NCBI RefSeq assembly: GCF_003073045.1
Contig: NC_037596.1
Span: 15,131,012 to 15,195,011 of the forward strand
Direction of reading: 5' to 3'
Length of the DNA: 64,000 nucleotides
From: Pomacea canaliculata
Lineage: Eukaryota; Mollusca; Gastropoda; Architaenioglossa; Ampullariidae
Part shown: positions 12,841-25,959 of the stretch, piece after piece
Position numbering within the stretch: the first letter of the stretch is position 1
Layout: every line of letters begins with the position of its first letter
Notes under the pieces: generated by a model
Told to the model about the DNA's origin: nothing
What the model saw: the letters and a program-made list of their open reading frames with translations, nothing else
Database searches by the model: none
Program-made: the position numbers and the translations under genes

Positions 12841-14737
12841 TTAGAACAATCTTGCTCCACAGCTCTCTGTGTAATTAGAATCTCTAAAAGTGTCCTAGAG
12901 GATAATGTTATGATTGTAACTATACCTTGTCATCCACTGTGTACCCTTGCCACGTTGATCAATCAATCCAGGTAACCTGCAGTTGGTGACAAAAGATACA
13001 GGCATGTCCAATGATACATTGTCCGACATGACTTCATATCCTGCTAAAGACAAACCAGTCTGGTTAGAAATAACTGATAGAAAAACTCCCTAGTGCATTT
13101 TTTCATCTAAGAAATAGACCTCCAGGATATGCACGAAATATTGCAATGGCCGCTCCTAACACCTGTGGTGTACTGTATGTATGTGACTGTATGTATGTGT
13201 TTTGATTGGCGTGACAATCAGTAGACAGGAGACACTCACCTGCGCTACACGGTGGCGAGCGCTCTATTGTACGGTTTGATTGCCTCTCTTCTTCTTGTGT
13301 TGGGACCCAGAAGTCGCAAAAAAATTCGCGAGTCGTCCTCAATCTAAGATTTCTTATATGCACCTAGTTAGACAACAATATAAAAACAACAATTTGTGGT
13401 CAGCACGTTAAGAAAGCGTATTACGTACTACAGCCACTACTTTAAAACATCTAAACTGATACAGTTTCTTTACCCTTCTTTAGCAATCTAATTCCTTCGC
13501 TGTTTGTAAATTGCAATGGTAAATAAAATGTAATGGACAATGAAAGAGGCCGTCAGCCATAAAAGGGAGATCACTCTAGCGAAAAATATAGAAGAATATT
13601 AGCGGACATGACAGTGAAATGATGTTGTGTAAGTGTTGATGTGAGCGTAGATGCCAGAAAAAATTAGTTTCCTAGCCAAGGTTTTTTTTTCTCTGAGTAC
13701 GGGCAATTGGTTAGAGCTCTTGTGATCGAGGACTGCATCTAGATGAATCCTCTATCGCCTTCAGTGACAGACCCAACAGGGAATTTGTTTATCTTGAACT
13801 CTTTCTGCATTCCGATAGTTTACACTAGGGAACAGTTTAACTGTTGTTTTATCTCTTGTCTATAATCTTTACTTTCAAGACGTTTTTATGACATCTTCAG
13901 CATTCTTTAAGCCAGTTGCGTACATTCATTTCTGGATGTTTATAATTGAACTGGAATCTTAAAAGAGAACGATTCAGTACATATGATGACTACGTAAAAG
14001 CTGCCTAACGGTTTAGTGTCAAAAATGTTTATTTACCTTTTCGAGATGCAAGCCAGGGGAATCGCCAGTGTTATCATGATAGATTCTGATAAAGCATACG
14101 TCGCTTAAGTTAATCTCGTCGCCTACATCGAAGCTGTCTCGGGCACCTTGCCGAAAGTCGTTGAAGAGCCAAACGTCTAATAATATTCCATCGGATTGTC
14201 TGCCATTTGCGTCAATGAGGATAATGTACACACTGGCGTCAGTATCGGCGTGCTCAATATCCGATGTGTACGTATATATAAACCAACGTGTTCTTAGAAG
14301 ACATCATCATCATCATCATCATCATCTTGATCATTTGGCTGCTTTTAAGTAGGCCTAGTATGTTGTCTATTCGACTATATTAACAGAGCACACATACAGA
14401 CCACAATCAAATCTACAAACACACTTTTACCGAATTTGTCAACAAGCCACCCTAGACACTAATTGGGGAGGTTGTTACTTCGCCATTTCAACTATCAGAC
14501 CAGCTTAGCCGTCTGCTAAAGACGCCTTCTTTTAAAGGAGGATACCTGGTACATATATTTTATGTGGCTAGCGTTTAAATATTAAAATTACAACTCTTTA
14601 AAATTAGAATACATCATGCTATATGCATTTATTATCTCCTATTTTAATTATTCCTTATTTTACTTACCTCTTGTATAGAGAGCACCATTGACACCAAAAC
14701 CTACAAGAAGCCAGAACAGAGATGCAATTCGCCACAT
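12841..14737 (-). CDS. Secreted PLAT-domain protein
   Basis: Minus-strand gene. Exons in transcript order: 14737-14668 (ATG, signal peptide MWRIASLFWLLVGFGVNGA, donor GTAAGT), 14292-14037, 13363-13240, 13043-12926 and 12883-12841 (TAA). The second exon matches the PLAT/LH2 pattern: WFIYTYTSD, a TDASVYIILIDANG strand, RDSFDV and IRIYHDNTGDSPGLHLEKV, continued in the third exon by the strand ending FFCDFWV. PLAT domains are beta-sandwiches that bind lipids or partner proteins; with a signal peptide and no membrane segment this one should be extracellular. A cysteine-containing extension of about 65 residues follows. Exon 1 ends in phase 1 while the exon at 14292 needs phase 2, so a small exon between 14300 and 14660, next to an (ATC)n repeat, is probably missing from this model. 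It is unrelated to its Ig-like neighbours. Confidence 0.8.
13700..13795 (+). repeat. Degraded SINE-like fragment
   Basis: Contains a weak A-box-like TTGGTTAGAGC and a body block resembling GACAGACCCAACAGGGAA, reminiscent of the SINE at 9769. No clear B box. Lies in an intron of the PLAT gene. Confidence 0.3.
14302..14326. repeat. (ATC)n microsatellite
   Basis: About eight ATC units just upstream (transcript sense) of the PLAT exon 14292-14037. It fills that frame with stops, fixing the 5' limit of the exon. Confidence 0.85.
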
Positions 14738-14739
14738 GG

Positions 14740-17700
14740 TAACTGCTCGAATCAAGAAGCTCCAACTGAAAAGAATGTGTTTGCATTTATCTAATACAGA
14801 CTACGTTCAAATTTTGTATCAAAATATCTGAAATATCTGTGACGACAGTTTAAAGGACAGGAAAACAAACAACACATGCGCTATAAAAGAAACAACAACA
14901 GTACTAACAAAGAATAAAATCAAATACAAAAAGCGCAAAGAGGATTCAAGTAACAAAAGCAGATATTGTAACAGGAAAACGATCAAGAAAGGGTGTAAAA
15001 AAGCAGTAGTATGATGTCAAAGTGTGTCAGGAGGAATGTTTACGGAAGAGGTTTGATTTTAGTGCACGTTTAAAGGTTCTAATAGCGGGTAGGAGCCTCA
15101 CATTTCTCGTATATCGTCTCGCCATTTTTTTTACAACGGGAAAAGAAAGGTTACTCTGGAAAATTGACGATAGTTCAGTCAAAACAGACTACCCTCCCTT
15201 TACAAGGGAAGTAACTGTGTTCAGTAATGCCCAAGCTATCGTAAATAAGCGATTTCTTTACTAAAAAAAAAAGAGCTGTAAATACAAAAAAAAAAAAGAA
15301 AAGAAAAATAATAATAATAATAAAAATAAAAACACGATGGTCCTGTACGCCCGTCGTGCGGAAGTGGACTGTGCGCGCGTGCTGGCTTAGGATCCCCTCG
15401 CGTCTTCAATGAGTTGCAATATCCCAATATCTATGGAAAAATTGTTTTACCTCTTTTTAGTACATTTTTTTAAAAGTGTAATTAAATTAGGACCAGTAAG
15501 GTATAGTCATCTGTATAAATGCTCTATAAATTCTCACACAAAAATTAAAATTAAAATTTAAATAAAAAACGGTTCACTTCTTTTGGACTTCTGCATTCGC
15601 TATTGCATTTCCACCTGAAATGAGTAGCTGCTAAAACTAAAGGTTTCTTCTTAAATCTTTGAAATATGTTTTACCAAATTTAAAAAATAAATTATTTTAG
15701 CAACACTCTAAAGTGTACTTTCTAATCACATCAGACTTACATTTTTTTATCTCTAGACAAGGACTTGAACTCGAATAGACAATAGGTGTATGAATAATAT
15801 TTTTCCTTTTGGAAAGCATTGTCTTCTTGTTGAACAGGAGCCTGTAAAAAGAGGTGAGCAGACAAAAATTCTTATAAGCTGTTCTTAATAGTTGATATTA
15901 TACTCTAGCACACCTATGTACATTTCTGCAGTTAAAATGTGCATATCAAGCTTCTGTGTTCATGTTTGCTTGTATTTTATAAAGAATCATAGTTGAAAAG
16001 TAATGTTTCTTGACAGACTATGTTAAGGCCCCCATGTAGCACACAGCATGACCTTAGATTATCAGCATGAACACACACCAATAAACAAGTATGTTGTTGC
16101 CTAGCAGACATCTAGCATCGACAGTCTAATGCAAAACTACAAAAATGAAACACAATATTTAACAAAAACAATTGAAAAGCAGAAGTGGTTATTGAGAGGG
16201 GTAAGAACGATGCAGAAATGTATGACACGGTTCTTATCAACCGGGTGGCTGCACCTTTACCCGACGACTCGTACTTACAACAGAAACTCGATATCTGACA
16301 CGTAGACAGAAGCCAGAGGCAAAGAGTTGATAGAAATATAATCAAAAAGGATATCTGCTCTCATTGTTGTGGCTACAATCTAATCAACTCAGGGACAGAT
16401 CATACACACTCATGCTTTCTCTCAACTCATATTGTAATTGCTGTAATACTCCTCTATCTGTTTTCTCTGCTTTCACAATATGATTGCTCTTGACCGAGAG
16501 TTTTAATACTTGTGAAGGAAACCATACTTGCCAATGTAAATGATTTCAGATGGAGACTTATAATTATATGCATTTATTGTATGTTCTTTTACCTTGGTTG
16601 ATGTTTATGTCTAACTGTCGACAGACATAACAGTTTTTTTGACTAATTCTAACACTAAATCAAGATTACTGCTATTCCCACAAGTTATTTTTTTTTACAT
16701 ATATCATTCAAATATAATTTCCACACATAACAGTTTCTTACAATTCTTTTCTAATTATATCTAGTACTGTATATGCAAAGAGTATGTATATGGTGTAAGT
16801 GACTGACTCCATCAAGTCTGTGGTGGTTAAAGCAACAAATGTTTGCCTTCTTATTTAATGTAAGGGGTTCCTTGTTGCTTTTTTTCTTGGGCCTTTTTAT
16901 TCACTGTACACATACCCTCTTGTTGATGCATTAAATTTATGAAAATAATAAATAATTACTGGAATCTGATCTCGCTTCCCAGTTTCAATAGGTAGGCACT
17001 ACTACACATAAAAATGTTCTGATAAATCTCAGATGTCTATCAACACATTGAAAAGGAATGACAATAAAAGTACGAGCCTTCCTACAACCTTTACACATAA
17101 ACTGAAATGAGTACAATCTTCTATAATGTTGACCTTTTCTGAGGCATCTTGCTATTTCCATATACACACTATTATTCCTTGAATCTCACATCAATGCAGT
17201 CTATAACTCCATCTTCCTTGATTCTTGCGGTATCAGTCGAATCCTACCCTTCCTGTTAATGTCTGTTTTGTGTTTTCCAGTTACTCCAGCTCCAAATTCT
17301 TTGGTGTCCCTTAACTCTCTACTAGGCAAACCTCACATACCTCAAAATAACACCGTTCTTATTGTCTTCCGGTTACAAATATCTCTTCTCTACAATCTTC
17401 ACGGCTTGATTGCACTTTGTTACCCTTAACCTCCTGACCTCGACCCAGCTTCCTTGTCTAAGGTACTGACGACTTACTATGGTCTGCTTGTCTATCCATC
17501 CTTGTAGATTGTCGGCAGTTAGCGTTGCCCTTTGTCCTTATTAAGAGTTTGGTTTTTTTTTTTTTTGCTGTGATGTAAATGACCTCCTTTTCGGCTTTCA
17601 CTAATCTCTGAATCATTCAAGATAGTGAGATCATTCGGAGATGAATGATGCTTCATGACTTTTGATAATTTTGTGGTCGTGCGTGAGTAACATAATAAGA

Positions 17701-17880
17701 AATGCAAATACACAATTCAGTTATTTCCATTTAAATAAATGATGAATTGATAAAATTTAGACTTTGTATTTAAAACCTTAAACTTGTGTATGCTATTCTC
17801 ATGCTTATAAGTTATGAAGTGTCTTTTGAATTACTCTGTAAAATGTTTAATGTAGAAATCTGAATAACAAGTGCAGACGC
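14740..17880. other. Intergenic between PLAT gene and B1
   Basis: AT-rich. An A-rich run with AAT units lies at about 15265-15335, followed by a short GC-richer patch to 15415. A pyrimidine-rich patch covers about 17170-17470. No exon with splice support was found on either strand. Confidence 0.45.
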
Positions 17881-17889
17881 TGTTCCAAA

Positions 17890-19435
17890 ATGATTAAAAT
17901 GGTTTTCTTCTTGCTACTGTTCGTTGCTTGTACCCAAGGTAAGGTATATTCTTCAAGATATTGTTTTTAAGGTAGGTGGGTTCACTTAAGAACGATATTG
18001 TTTTTACCATGTAATTTGTGTGGACAGGACAGCATTTATGTTTGTTATTTTGTAGATAAATAAAAACTGCTCTTTTAAAACTTTGTAAGATTAACGTAGA
18101 AATAAAATGTGATCCCGGAGCAGGCACTGGTGGGATAGAATGTCTACATCTTCTTCACCATTAAGTTATACCTTTTTTGCATAAATTAGAAAAAAATATA
18201 AAATGTATTCAGTGTTACTGGATTTTTGTTATTGAGTGATATTCTCTCTGTTTGTGTAGGTGCTATATATATATTTCTCTCTCTGTGTGTTTGGGAGGGT
18301 GTCTATGACACAGGAACACAATGTGATGTACTTGGAGGGAACACCCTAAAATGCATATTTCCCAACAATGTCAACTCCACGCGAACAGACTTTGCCGCCT
18401 ATTTCTATCCCGATGACAATAATTATCCAGGTACATTGTTATATAAATATAATTATTTCTAGGAGTTTGTTTTGAAAACACATTGTGCTGTTATTATTTA
18501 AAGCAAAAAGTAATATAAAGTGCAAAAGTTTTGATAAAAGACTTGTTATCTACAGGATGCATGGATGTATATCATATGTTTACTGCAATGAGTTATGAAG
18601 ACACTAGCTGACAACTCCATTTCAGAAGTACAGAAAATAATTAAGTTTTAAAAAAATTAAATAGTGTAATGCTAGTCTAATGTTTTAGTGATGCCTATTT
18701 AAAAACAATCTGAAATGATTGTGTTGCAGAGCTGCTTATTGACTGTGGATGGGTGGGTGACAGGCTTCAGTGCATCCAAAAGAAAGGTTTCAGGTGCATG
18801 AGACCAGTGTCAAACATTGCCGAAATCAGACTGCATACACGGTTTGCTGTGAAAGCTGGAAAATTTGGATGTATAGCTCAGGGTGTTAGCCATGAAGATG
18901 CCAAACTTTGTCAGTATACTAGGAGCCAGCCTGAAGGAAATGACGAGAGCCTGCATGAAGAAGAAAAGAACTACAGACGTGAATGGGTTAGAAAAAGCCT
19001 GTATAAATCTCTGACAAAGAGCCAGTTTATAGAAGACACACCAAACAGTCATCTTTATCCTTTTGGTAAGCATAAGAGCAGCTTGGCACTACTGGTAGCA
19101 CAATTACTGTACATATCGATATTTCACCTGAAATATTATACTGTGATATAATAATGAACTATAGTGGATGGCAATTTAAATTAATAACGTAATATGTAGG
19201 GAATTTTATTTTTTAATAGTTGCTATTTTCTTCCACTTTTTGTGGTTTATGTATTTTTATTTTAGTTGTAACTAATCTGCATCTTTACTCTGCAGACAAA
19301 GACTTACCTCCAACTATAGTTGTATCTGTCTTCGGAGCATTTCTTGTGGTCTTATTCGTCTTGAATTGCCTTTTGCGGTACAACAGTCTTATTCATAAAA
19401 GTAAATGCAATTTTTGTACTTATTCAAAAGCATGA
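17890..19435 (+). CDS. B1: single-Ig family-B membrane protein with long stalk
   Basis: Exons: 17890-17938 (signal peptide MIKMVFFLLLFVACTQG), 18314-18430, 18730-19065 and TM 19296-19400, with read-through to TGA at 19433-19435 (213 residues). The second and third exons form one Ig-like domain split by a phase-1 intron: the first half has CDV...LKC and AYFYP, the second half W-x(6)-C, an FxCxxPVS block and KFGC at the YxC position. Domain 2 exons present in B2-B4 are absent. Instead the third exon continues for about 46 very charged residues to a later donor. The TM exon encodes about 20 hydrophobic residues, then LLRYNSLIHK. The tail could instead be spliced, for example to 20295; I could not decide. 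First of the B genes, followed closely by B2. Confidence 0.68.
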
Positions 19436-19439
19436 GAGC

Positions 19440-21985
19440 GACTTACCAAATAATGTTTAGGAATAGGCATGGTAATGATGCTTATGGAAAAAGCATAGAA
19501 CGGTAATTTTGAGACTCTCTGATTACTTTACTCTGCAACCACAACAACCATAGCATTGTCTTAATCATCTGGAGATGTTAAGAGGAAAAGAAAAAGAAAT
19601 CGTGGGAGGGAATGATGTTTGAGATCTCAGTAATGAATTTCATTGAGCTTCAAAAACTAACTTTTGACAGTTTGGCTCAATGTATGGGAAATGTCATGCG
19701 AGCTAAAACTTCATCAAAAAGGAATTTGTGGTTCTTGGAGCAATCAGCAAGAGCTCAATGAGAGCAGAACTACTAGATAATCAGTTGAAAGCTTGAAAAC
19801 CAGTTGAAGGATAAAACATTAGAAAATAAATGAATGAACTAGCAAACGAATGAATAAAGGAATGCAAGCAATATTCTAAAATGGTAAGGTTTATTAGGTT
19901 TATTGCCTTACGGTTCTTTTCCAGAGATATGCTCATCAAACTCACAGAACTCAGAAGTAGGCAGAGTGTATGGAAAACCTATATGGACATATTATTCTAC
20001 TTACTGCATTTAGAGGTCTCCTCATCACTATTTTGTCCTGCTCAAACCGATGTCACCAGACACCTTATGGAAACTGCAGATGGTCCTGTCTCACACTGAG
20101 ATGATGCATAAATCTTGTGTATACTTTTAATGAAGAGTTTGAAGAGGACGAACAAAGCACAAAATAATACCATACATATTATTCACCTTCAGTTTCTTTC
20201 TTGTAGCAAAGCTAATAATTAATTATAAATATTTAGACACCATGTTATAGTGGACCCAGGTACTTTTGTTTACTTTCTTTTGGGTTCATTGCAGAAAGAT
20301 GGAGATAAGACTAGATCATCTGAAGGCAAAATATAACCTGAAGGGACTACATTGTCCTGTTTCTACTTGATTTTATACTAGTATTTTATCACAGACCAGT
20401 ACGGTATTTTTTTTTTTTTGCTTAGATGAAAATGTTTCTAAATTACGATAAGAACTGCCTTCACAAAGACACAAATGAATAAATAAAAATAGAAAATACC
20501 TCCACTTCAGGAGTTTACTCGCCTCCTCAGCACTATTTTGCACAAATCATTCATTATGGATTTATAAAAGCGAGTATTGATGATGGAGATAATGAAAATG
20601 TCACTCAATTTAAAAATTCAATATATATATAAATAAAGAAGCGCACTTACGCCCCTCATTCACACACTGTACTGTATCACAGTACAGACACTTTATTTGA
20701 CACTAATTCATTTATTATTTTATTGATGCATTTTCATTAACATTTTCTCTATAATAAACGACTTTTGTGTATGTAAGTATTATGTCTGCATGTCTGCCTG
20801 TGTGTGTGTGGTTTTGTTTTTTTTTGAGACTGCCCAAATCATCTTATTCCTGCATATCTGTTCAAGTTGTAACGACTTTGTTTTTGTCCCACTGTGTCCA
20901 TATTTCACTCCCCGAAACTATATTCACCAGCCTTTAATCACCCCAGACACTTTTATAGATACAAAATGCAGGCATCAAAGCGAGTTTTCAAGTGACCTTT
21001 ATCGAATGCCTGATCAGATAAAGAAGTATCTCGTGCACATGTCACAGTGCCCTAGACTGGGTACAGTCAAAGTTCAGGTGAGTCTACACATACCTGGCTA
21101 CGTCTACAGGTGTGAGTGTTTGTGCGGTAGTGTGCTCGTCTGTCATTGTTGTAACTCTGTAACTGTGTTCTCAGATACCGCCAGGATATTTCGCTCTTGG
21201 TCTGGGCCACAGTCTATCTCTATTTTTGCTGTCCGCCTGTTCTGAAGTACTCTGGTACATTGTATTCTTTACGTAGAGAACATATGCACAGGGTAGGGCA
21301 ACGACAGAGCCTGTTGACAATTTTAAATAACACCTGGCAAAAAGCCCGACCTTGATAATTGCAGGTAGACTGTTGTAGGTGGTTGCGAAGGAGGGTAAAC
21401 ATACCTTCTTACCCCTTAGCCACACTCTAGGACAGGAATGATAAGAAAGTAGGTCAACTAAAACTTGTTTACAGTACCTTCAAAAAGGCTTCGGCCCAAA
21501 TTTATAGAATCCATGCTATTATCACAAGTGGCGGTTAAACAGACAAACAGTTTTTCTCTCTACAAACCAACACATTCAGGTGAGTACTGTTTAATTTTCA
21601 AATTAAATGTATGGCTTTAAAGAATATGTTTGTTGATTTAAATGTTGTTTTAAAATAATACAGGTATGCATACAATGTTGTATATTTAAGAAATGTGCAT
21701 TTCAAACACTTCTTCTGGCATTGTTGTGCATATAATGTTATTTCATGCATCTTAATGAAACTTGTGTAGGAATAATCTCCAAGTACACATACTAATTCTA
21801 ATGTATCTACTTTTCAGGTAACTTGTATAGCCGTTATTTATCAACGGTTACAAGCAAGCAAATGAATTGTGAAATGAGATTATACAATGTTTATTATGTT
21901 CCAAACACAAGATTATTAGCGCTTACCGTAATTATTTTTGTCTGAGTTTTTTTTTAATAATGTGTTTTTTCAGAAATATGACTCC
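19440..21985. other. Intergenic between B1 and B2
   Basis: Possible alternative B1 tail exons near 19926 and 20295 are unproven. A 151-codon open frame at 20790-21245 has T- and C-rich low-complexity composition and no recognisable domain. Nothing else recognised. Confidence 0.4.
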
Positions 21986-21991
21986 TTTTAC

Positions 21992-24900
21992 ATGATGAAA
22001 AGTTTATTGTGCTTCCTTCTTTTGCTTGTGTCTCAAACACAAGGTAGGTCGATGACGTGTTTTACTTATTTCTGAAGATATCAAACGTAATTACAGTTTT
22101 CTGTTGCTGTGGTCATAATAAGTTGATATGTGAAACTTTCGACACATTATATAGATACTTAATAATGCAAAGCACATAATTTTTTCTGATTATTAAGAAG
22201 GTTAAATGAGATATAATTCTGACTGACTCAGTTTGTAAACACTTATAAGAGGTAGATGACTGACCTTCATCACACATTATTGGATATGTACAGATTATAT
22301 ATATATATTATGTGTAAATGTGTCTGTTGTAGGTAGAACAGTAACCCAATGCGATACAACTGACAGAAGGACCTTAAAGTGTTTCTTTCCAGTAAACATC
22401 AACTCTACACGCAAAAATTTCGAAGTGTACTTTTATCCAGAGAAAGGCGACGAAGGTAAATTACCTTCCAAATTAAATATGCATAATTTGGTTAAATTAT
22501 TTGTTATCTACTACTTTTATTCTAACATTGATTCACGTTTTGTTTTTGTGGAATGAATGCTAGCAATTTAATTGAATGTATTATGTTGTGTTTACTTAAG
22601 TGTGATAGTTAAGTTTTGATGGCTTAGGATCTCAACATAAATTTTGGCAACATTTACAAACACAACATCTACAGACAGAAACACATATAAACAAACAGCT
22701 TATTATGTAAAAATTAAATCATATTTTACAGTCGCGCTGGTTGACTGTATCTGGGTGGTGGACGAGCTTCGTTGCATCACACAGGAAGGCTTTGAGTGCA
22801 AGAAGCCTGTGTCAGAAGTTGCAGAAATCAGTGTACCTGCACGGTTTGTAAATCAGTCCGGAACTTACAAATGTATACCTGATGGTTACAGCACCGACAG
22901 CATCCAACCCTGTCAATTTTACCAAACCGAGAATGAAAAGACTAAAGAAATGTTTCCTCAAACGAAAGGTAAATTTCAATCACTCTGTTGAAGAAAATAA
23001 TTAAAAAAAAAATGTTTACCTATATACTGACATATACAAAGATTGAAAATTACATAAATGCACCAGTTTAACAATCAGTGGTCCATGGCGAGTTTTATGA
23101 CCAATACATTAGCAATGGTCTCTGAATAATTTGAGCAGAACATGTCATAGACAAAGTTAATTCATATTCCACGAAGCATGCTTAGCCGCTTGTATTTATG
23201 TTGACTTCTTCTTCCAGACAAGGAACAATCTGCATTCACAAATTGCGAAGCAAGCATAGCTTCGGAAGGATCTCACGTGACTTTGCAGTGTAGGTTTTCG
23301 GTTACCATTGACAGCTTCACTGTTAATCAGCATGCAGGTAAGTTTCATTAGATGAAAGTATTTTATAGTAAATACTTAAAATGCAGTAATTACCACCCTT
23401 CTTCAAGCATAATATAGGATGAAGCTTTTGTTTACATGTGATGCCAACGCATTGCACATTTGTTTATATTTCACATATTATTTGCACTTTTCACTACAAT
23501 GAAATTTTTTTTTACAAAATATAATCATGTAAACTTTAGATAACCATATGATCTTTTTTAGGTGTTTTGGCCAACTACACCAAATCAGAATGTCGAAACT
23601 CAGAAAGGTGTCAGTATACGGTTGAAGACCCATACGAAGTATTCACCGTGAAGCTGGACATGTTAGAGGATCCATATGGCGAGTACCAGTGCCACCCAGG
23701 TCACATGCCATCGCTTTCGTTTGATGTCAAAACCTGCATCGTAACTAAACAGGATGAAAGTAAGATGACATTTAAAGCCTGGCTAAAATTCTTTTGCTCG
23801 CATATATACCGGAAATTCTACTTTACATATTCTATGATGATGATGATGATGATGATGAAGAAAAAAATATAGGAATATTTAATTCTTATATTGTCTATGC
23901 TCCTGAATGCACTCAATTATAAGCACCTCTGTATTATTGCATAAAATATCTAACTGGTTTTTTTTTTTTTTTAGATGAGGGAAAGTCATAGGAATCGTTT
24001 AGATGTGTTGTAGGTGGGGAACATACTATTTAATGTGTTCACCAGCATCACAAATCTGGTGGGGCCTAATTCTCTGTGTATATTTTACAATTTAATAAGC
24101 ACAAGCGCTTTACTGGCAGAAGAGGACAAGAATCAAATTTTATACATATGAAATTCCATCTCTTTTGTTTAATTACAATTGCATGATATTCAAACTTAAA
24201 ACTTTTTTTTGCTAAAGGCTCATCTGTCCCAGTTATTGCGTTAGTATTGCCTATCGTCGTTATCATCATCGTATTGATGACAATAGTTCTGCTGGTGTTT
24301 CTCCGACAAAGAAGGTATTTGTAATTTCTTTTTAGTTATTTAAAATGAAGACAGTGTTTTCTCGTGTTTTGAAAATAGAATGTATCAAAGTGTACATTTG
24401 AAATATTATAGGAATTTAAAGTAATAACCTAACATGGAGGGGCAACATACACATGAACTCTTTACGCAAAAGAAGAAAATGACAAGAGCACAAAATCGAA
24501 CACTTTATGTAAATAACAACAATAAATAATAAACATTAGCCTCTTTGTATACATATGCTTTACCCAGAGGTCCTTGTAAGTAAATTTTAGAACTTTAACC
24601 GAAAAGCAAAGCTACGCAGTCTTGCTAAACGAAGCAAAGAAAATGGAGAAACAAATTAAAGAGTGTTGTACTGAAAAACTTTAGGTCAAAATAAATAATA
24701 CTTACGAGAAGAATGAATCAGCATTCACCGTTTATCTAGCATGAATCGTCACAGATGTCTTGAAAGTATCTCTCTCCTAAGAAAAAAAAAACCTTAGTAA
24801 ATTGGGGGAAATGACCTCCACTGGTAATGGTCCTACACACTTCTAGTGATGCTCAGGTATTCGCCATGTTTTTAGCTTTGCTTGCGCTTCCTGCTAACGA

Positions 24901-25539
24901 ATTTTTAAACGTGGAACAGAATCCTCCCTACTGATGTCAGGAGAGACAATTGTCTCCCTTTGTTCATTGAAAAAAATGCTGACTATTGGATCGGATTCTT
25001 TCTGACATTTTCTTAATCCTAATAACTGCAATTACCCCTAAACACTCACTACCAAGTTTTAAATGACAAATTAACGCTTAAGGGTCTTATTTACGATTGT
25101 AAATCTACTTCGTTTATAAACACTAGGTTTAATTTTATCATTTCTTAGCTAATTTTTCAGTCGTTTGTCTCACACCTGTTTTAAAAACTATACAATCAAA
25201 AATGTAGTATAAAATATGTTTTACGTATTCATTTATATCGTTAACAACTGTGGGTGTTATTTAAAGCATGTGAATTTATTTTACTCCACCCAGTGGTTTA
25301 TGTCAAACAGTTAACCCCATTTTTCACAATTACATATTTTGGTAGAATATTTACTTCAGATCGAATAATAAGAAAATGCTGTCACGAATCTTTTCTTGGA
25401 AAGAAACATTTGTGTAACTAAATTGTTTTAGTTATTAATTATTTTTATTTTCAGGAAATACGCAAAAATAAGGCGGAAAGCCAGTGAAGACTTCCAGAGA
25501 GGTCAAGTTTCAAATGACTTTGTGTTTTTGTCCGTGTAG
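21992..25539 (+). CDS. B2: two-Ig family-B type I membrane protein
   Basis: Exons: 21992-22043 (signal peptide MMKSLLCFLLLLVSQTQG), 22333-22455, 22732-22968, 23218-23337, 23562-23759, TM 24218-24314 and tail 25455-25539 (TAG); 303 residues with every junction GT-AG and in phase. Domain 1 (residues about 18-137) and domain 2 (138-243) are each split by a phase-1 intron after the C strand. Each has a B-strand cysteine (LKCFFP; LQCRF) and an F-strand YxC (TYKC; EYQC) plus extra cysteines. TM residues are about 247-271. The tail is basic then acidic, has KYAKI but no canonical ITIM, and ends FLSV. It should act at the cell surface; the ligand is unknown. NST and NYT glycosylation sites are present. 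Domain structure is clear; the role as an immune or recognition receptor is inference. Confidence 0.85.
23834..23857. repeat. (GAT)n microsatellite
   Basis: About eight ATG/GAT units in the B2 intron after the domain 2 exon. Confidence 0.85.
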
Positions 25540-25959
25540 GAAACAGGTAGGTAGGGAACAATGAAAGGAATGTATTTTCTTACTTTAGTGGTATGCTATC
25601 CAAAATCTTGTTTCCTCGAAGATGCATGCTTAATTGAAAACCAAAAGCCGATGCCTCCAAAAATATCGAACAGTTTTTCCATCAATAATGATGACTAGTT
25701 GACTATTTTATGTATTTGCTTCTTTTCTAGTAATACCACGATAGCACTTTCCAATATTGTGAATGACAATACTGTTTATGAAAAAGAAATCATTATTTCT
25801 TTACTTTGTATAACAACAACTTCATAAGTTTTGCCACAACCTCTCATGTACCATGAGGGTTGACTATGTAATGCAACATTTTGTCAGTTCAAGTGAACAG
25901 TTTGAAAAAGCGTGAACTCTCGTTAGGCGTCCCAAGAAAATGTTGTATACATGTTATCT

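Noticed and set aside
20790-21245. 151-codon open frame between B1 and B2
   Set aside because: T-rich low-complexity translation with no domain, and no splice support linking it to B1 or B2.
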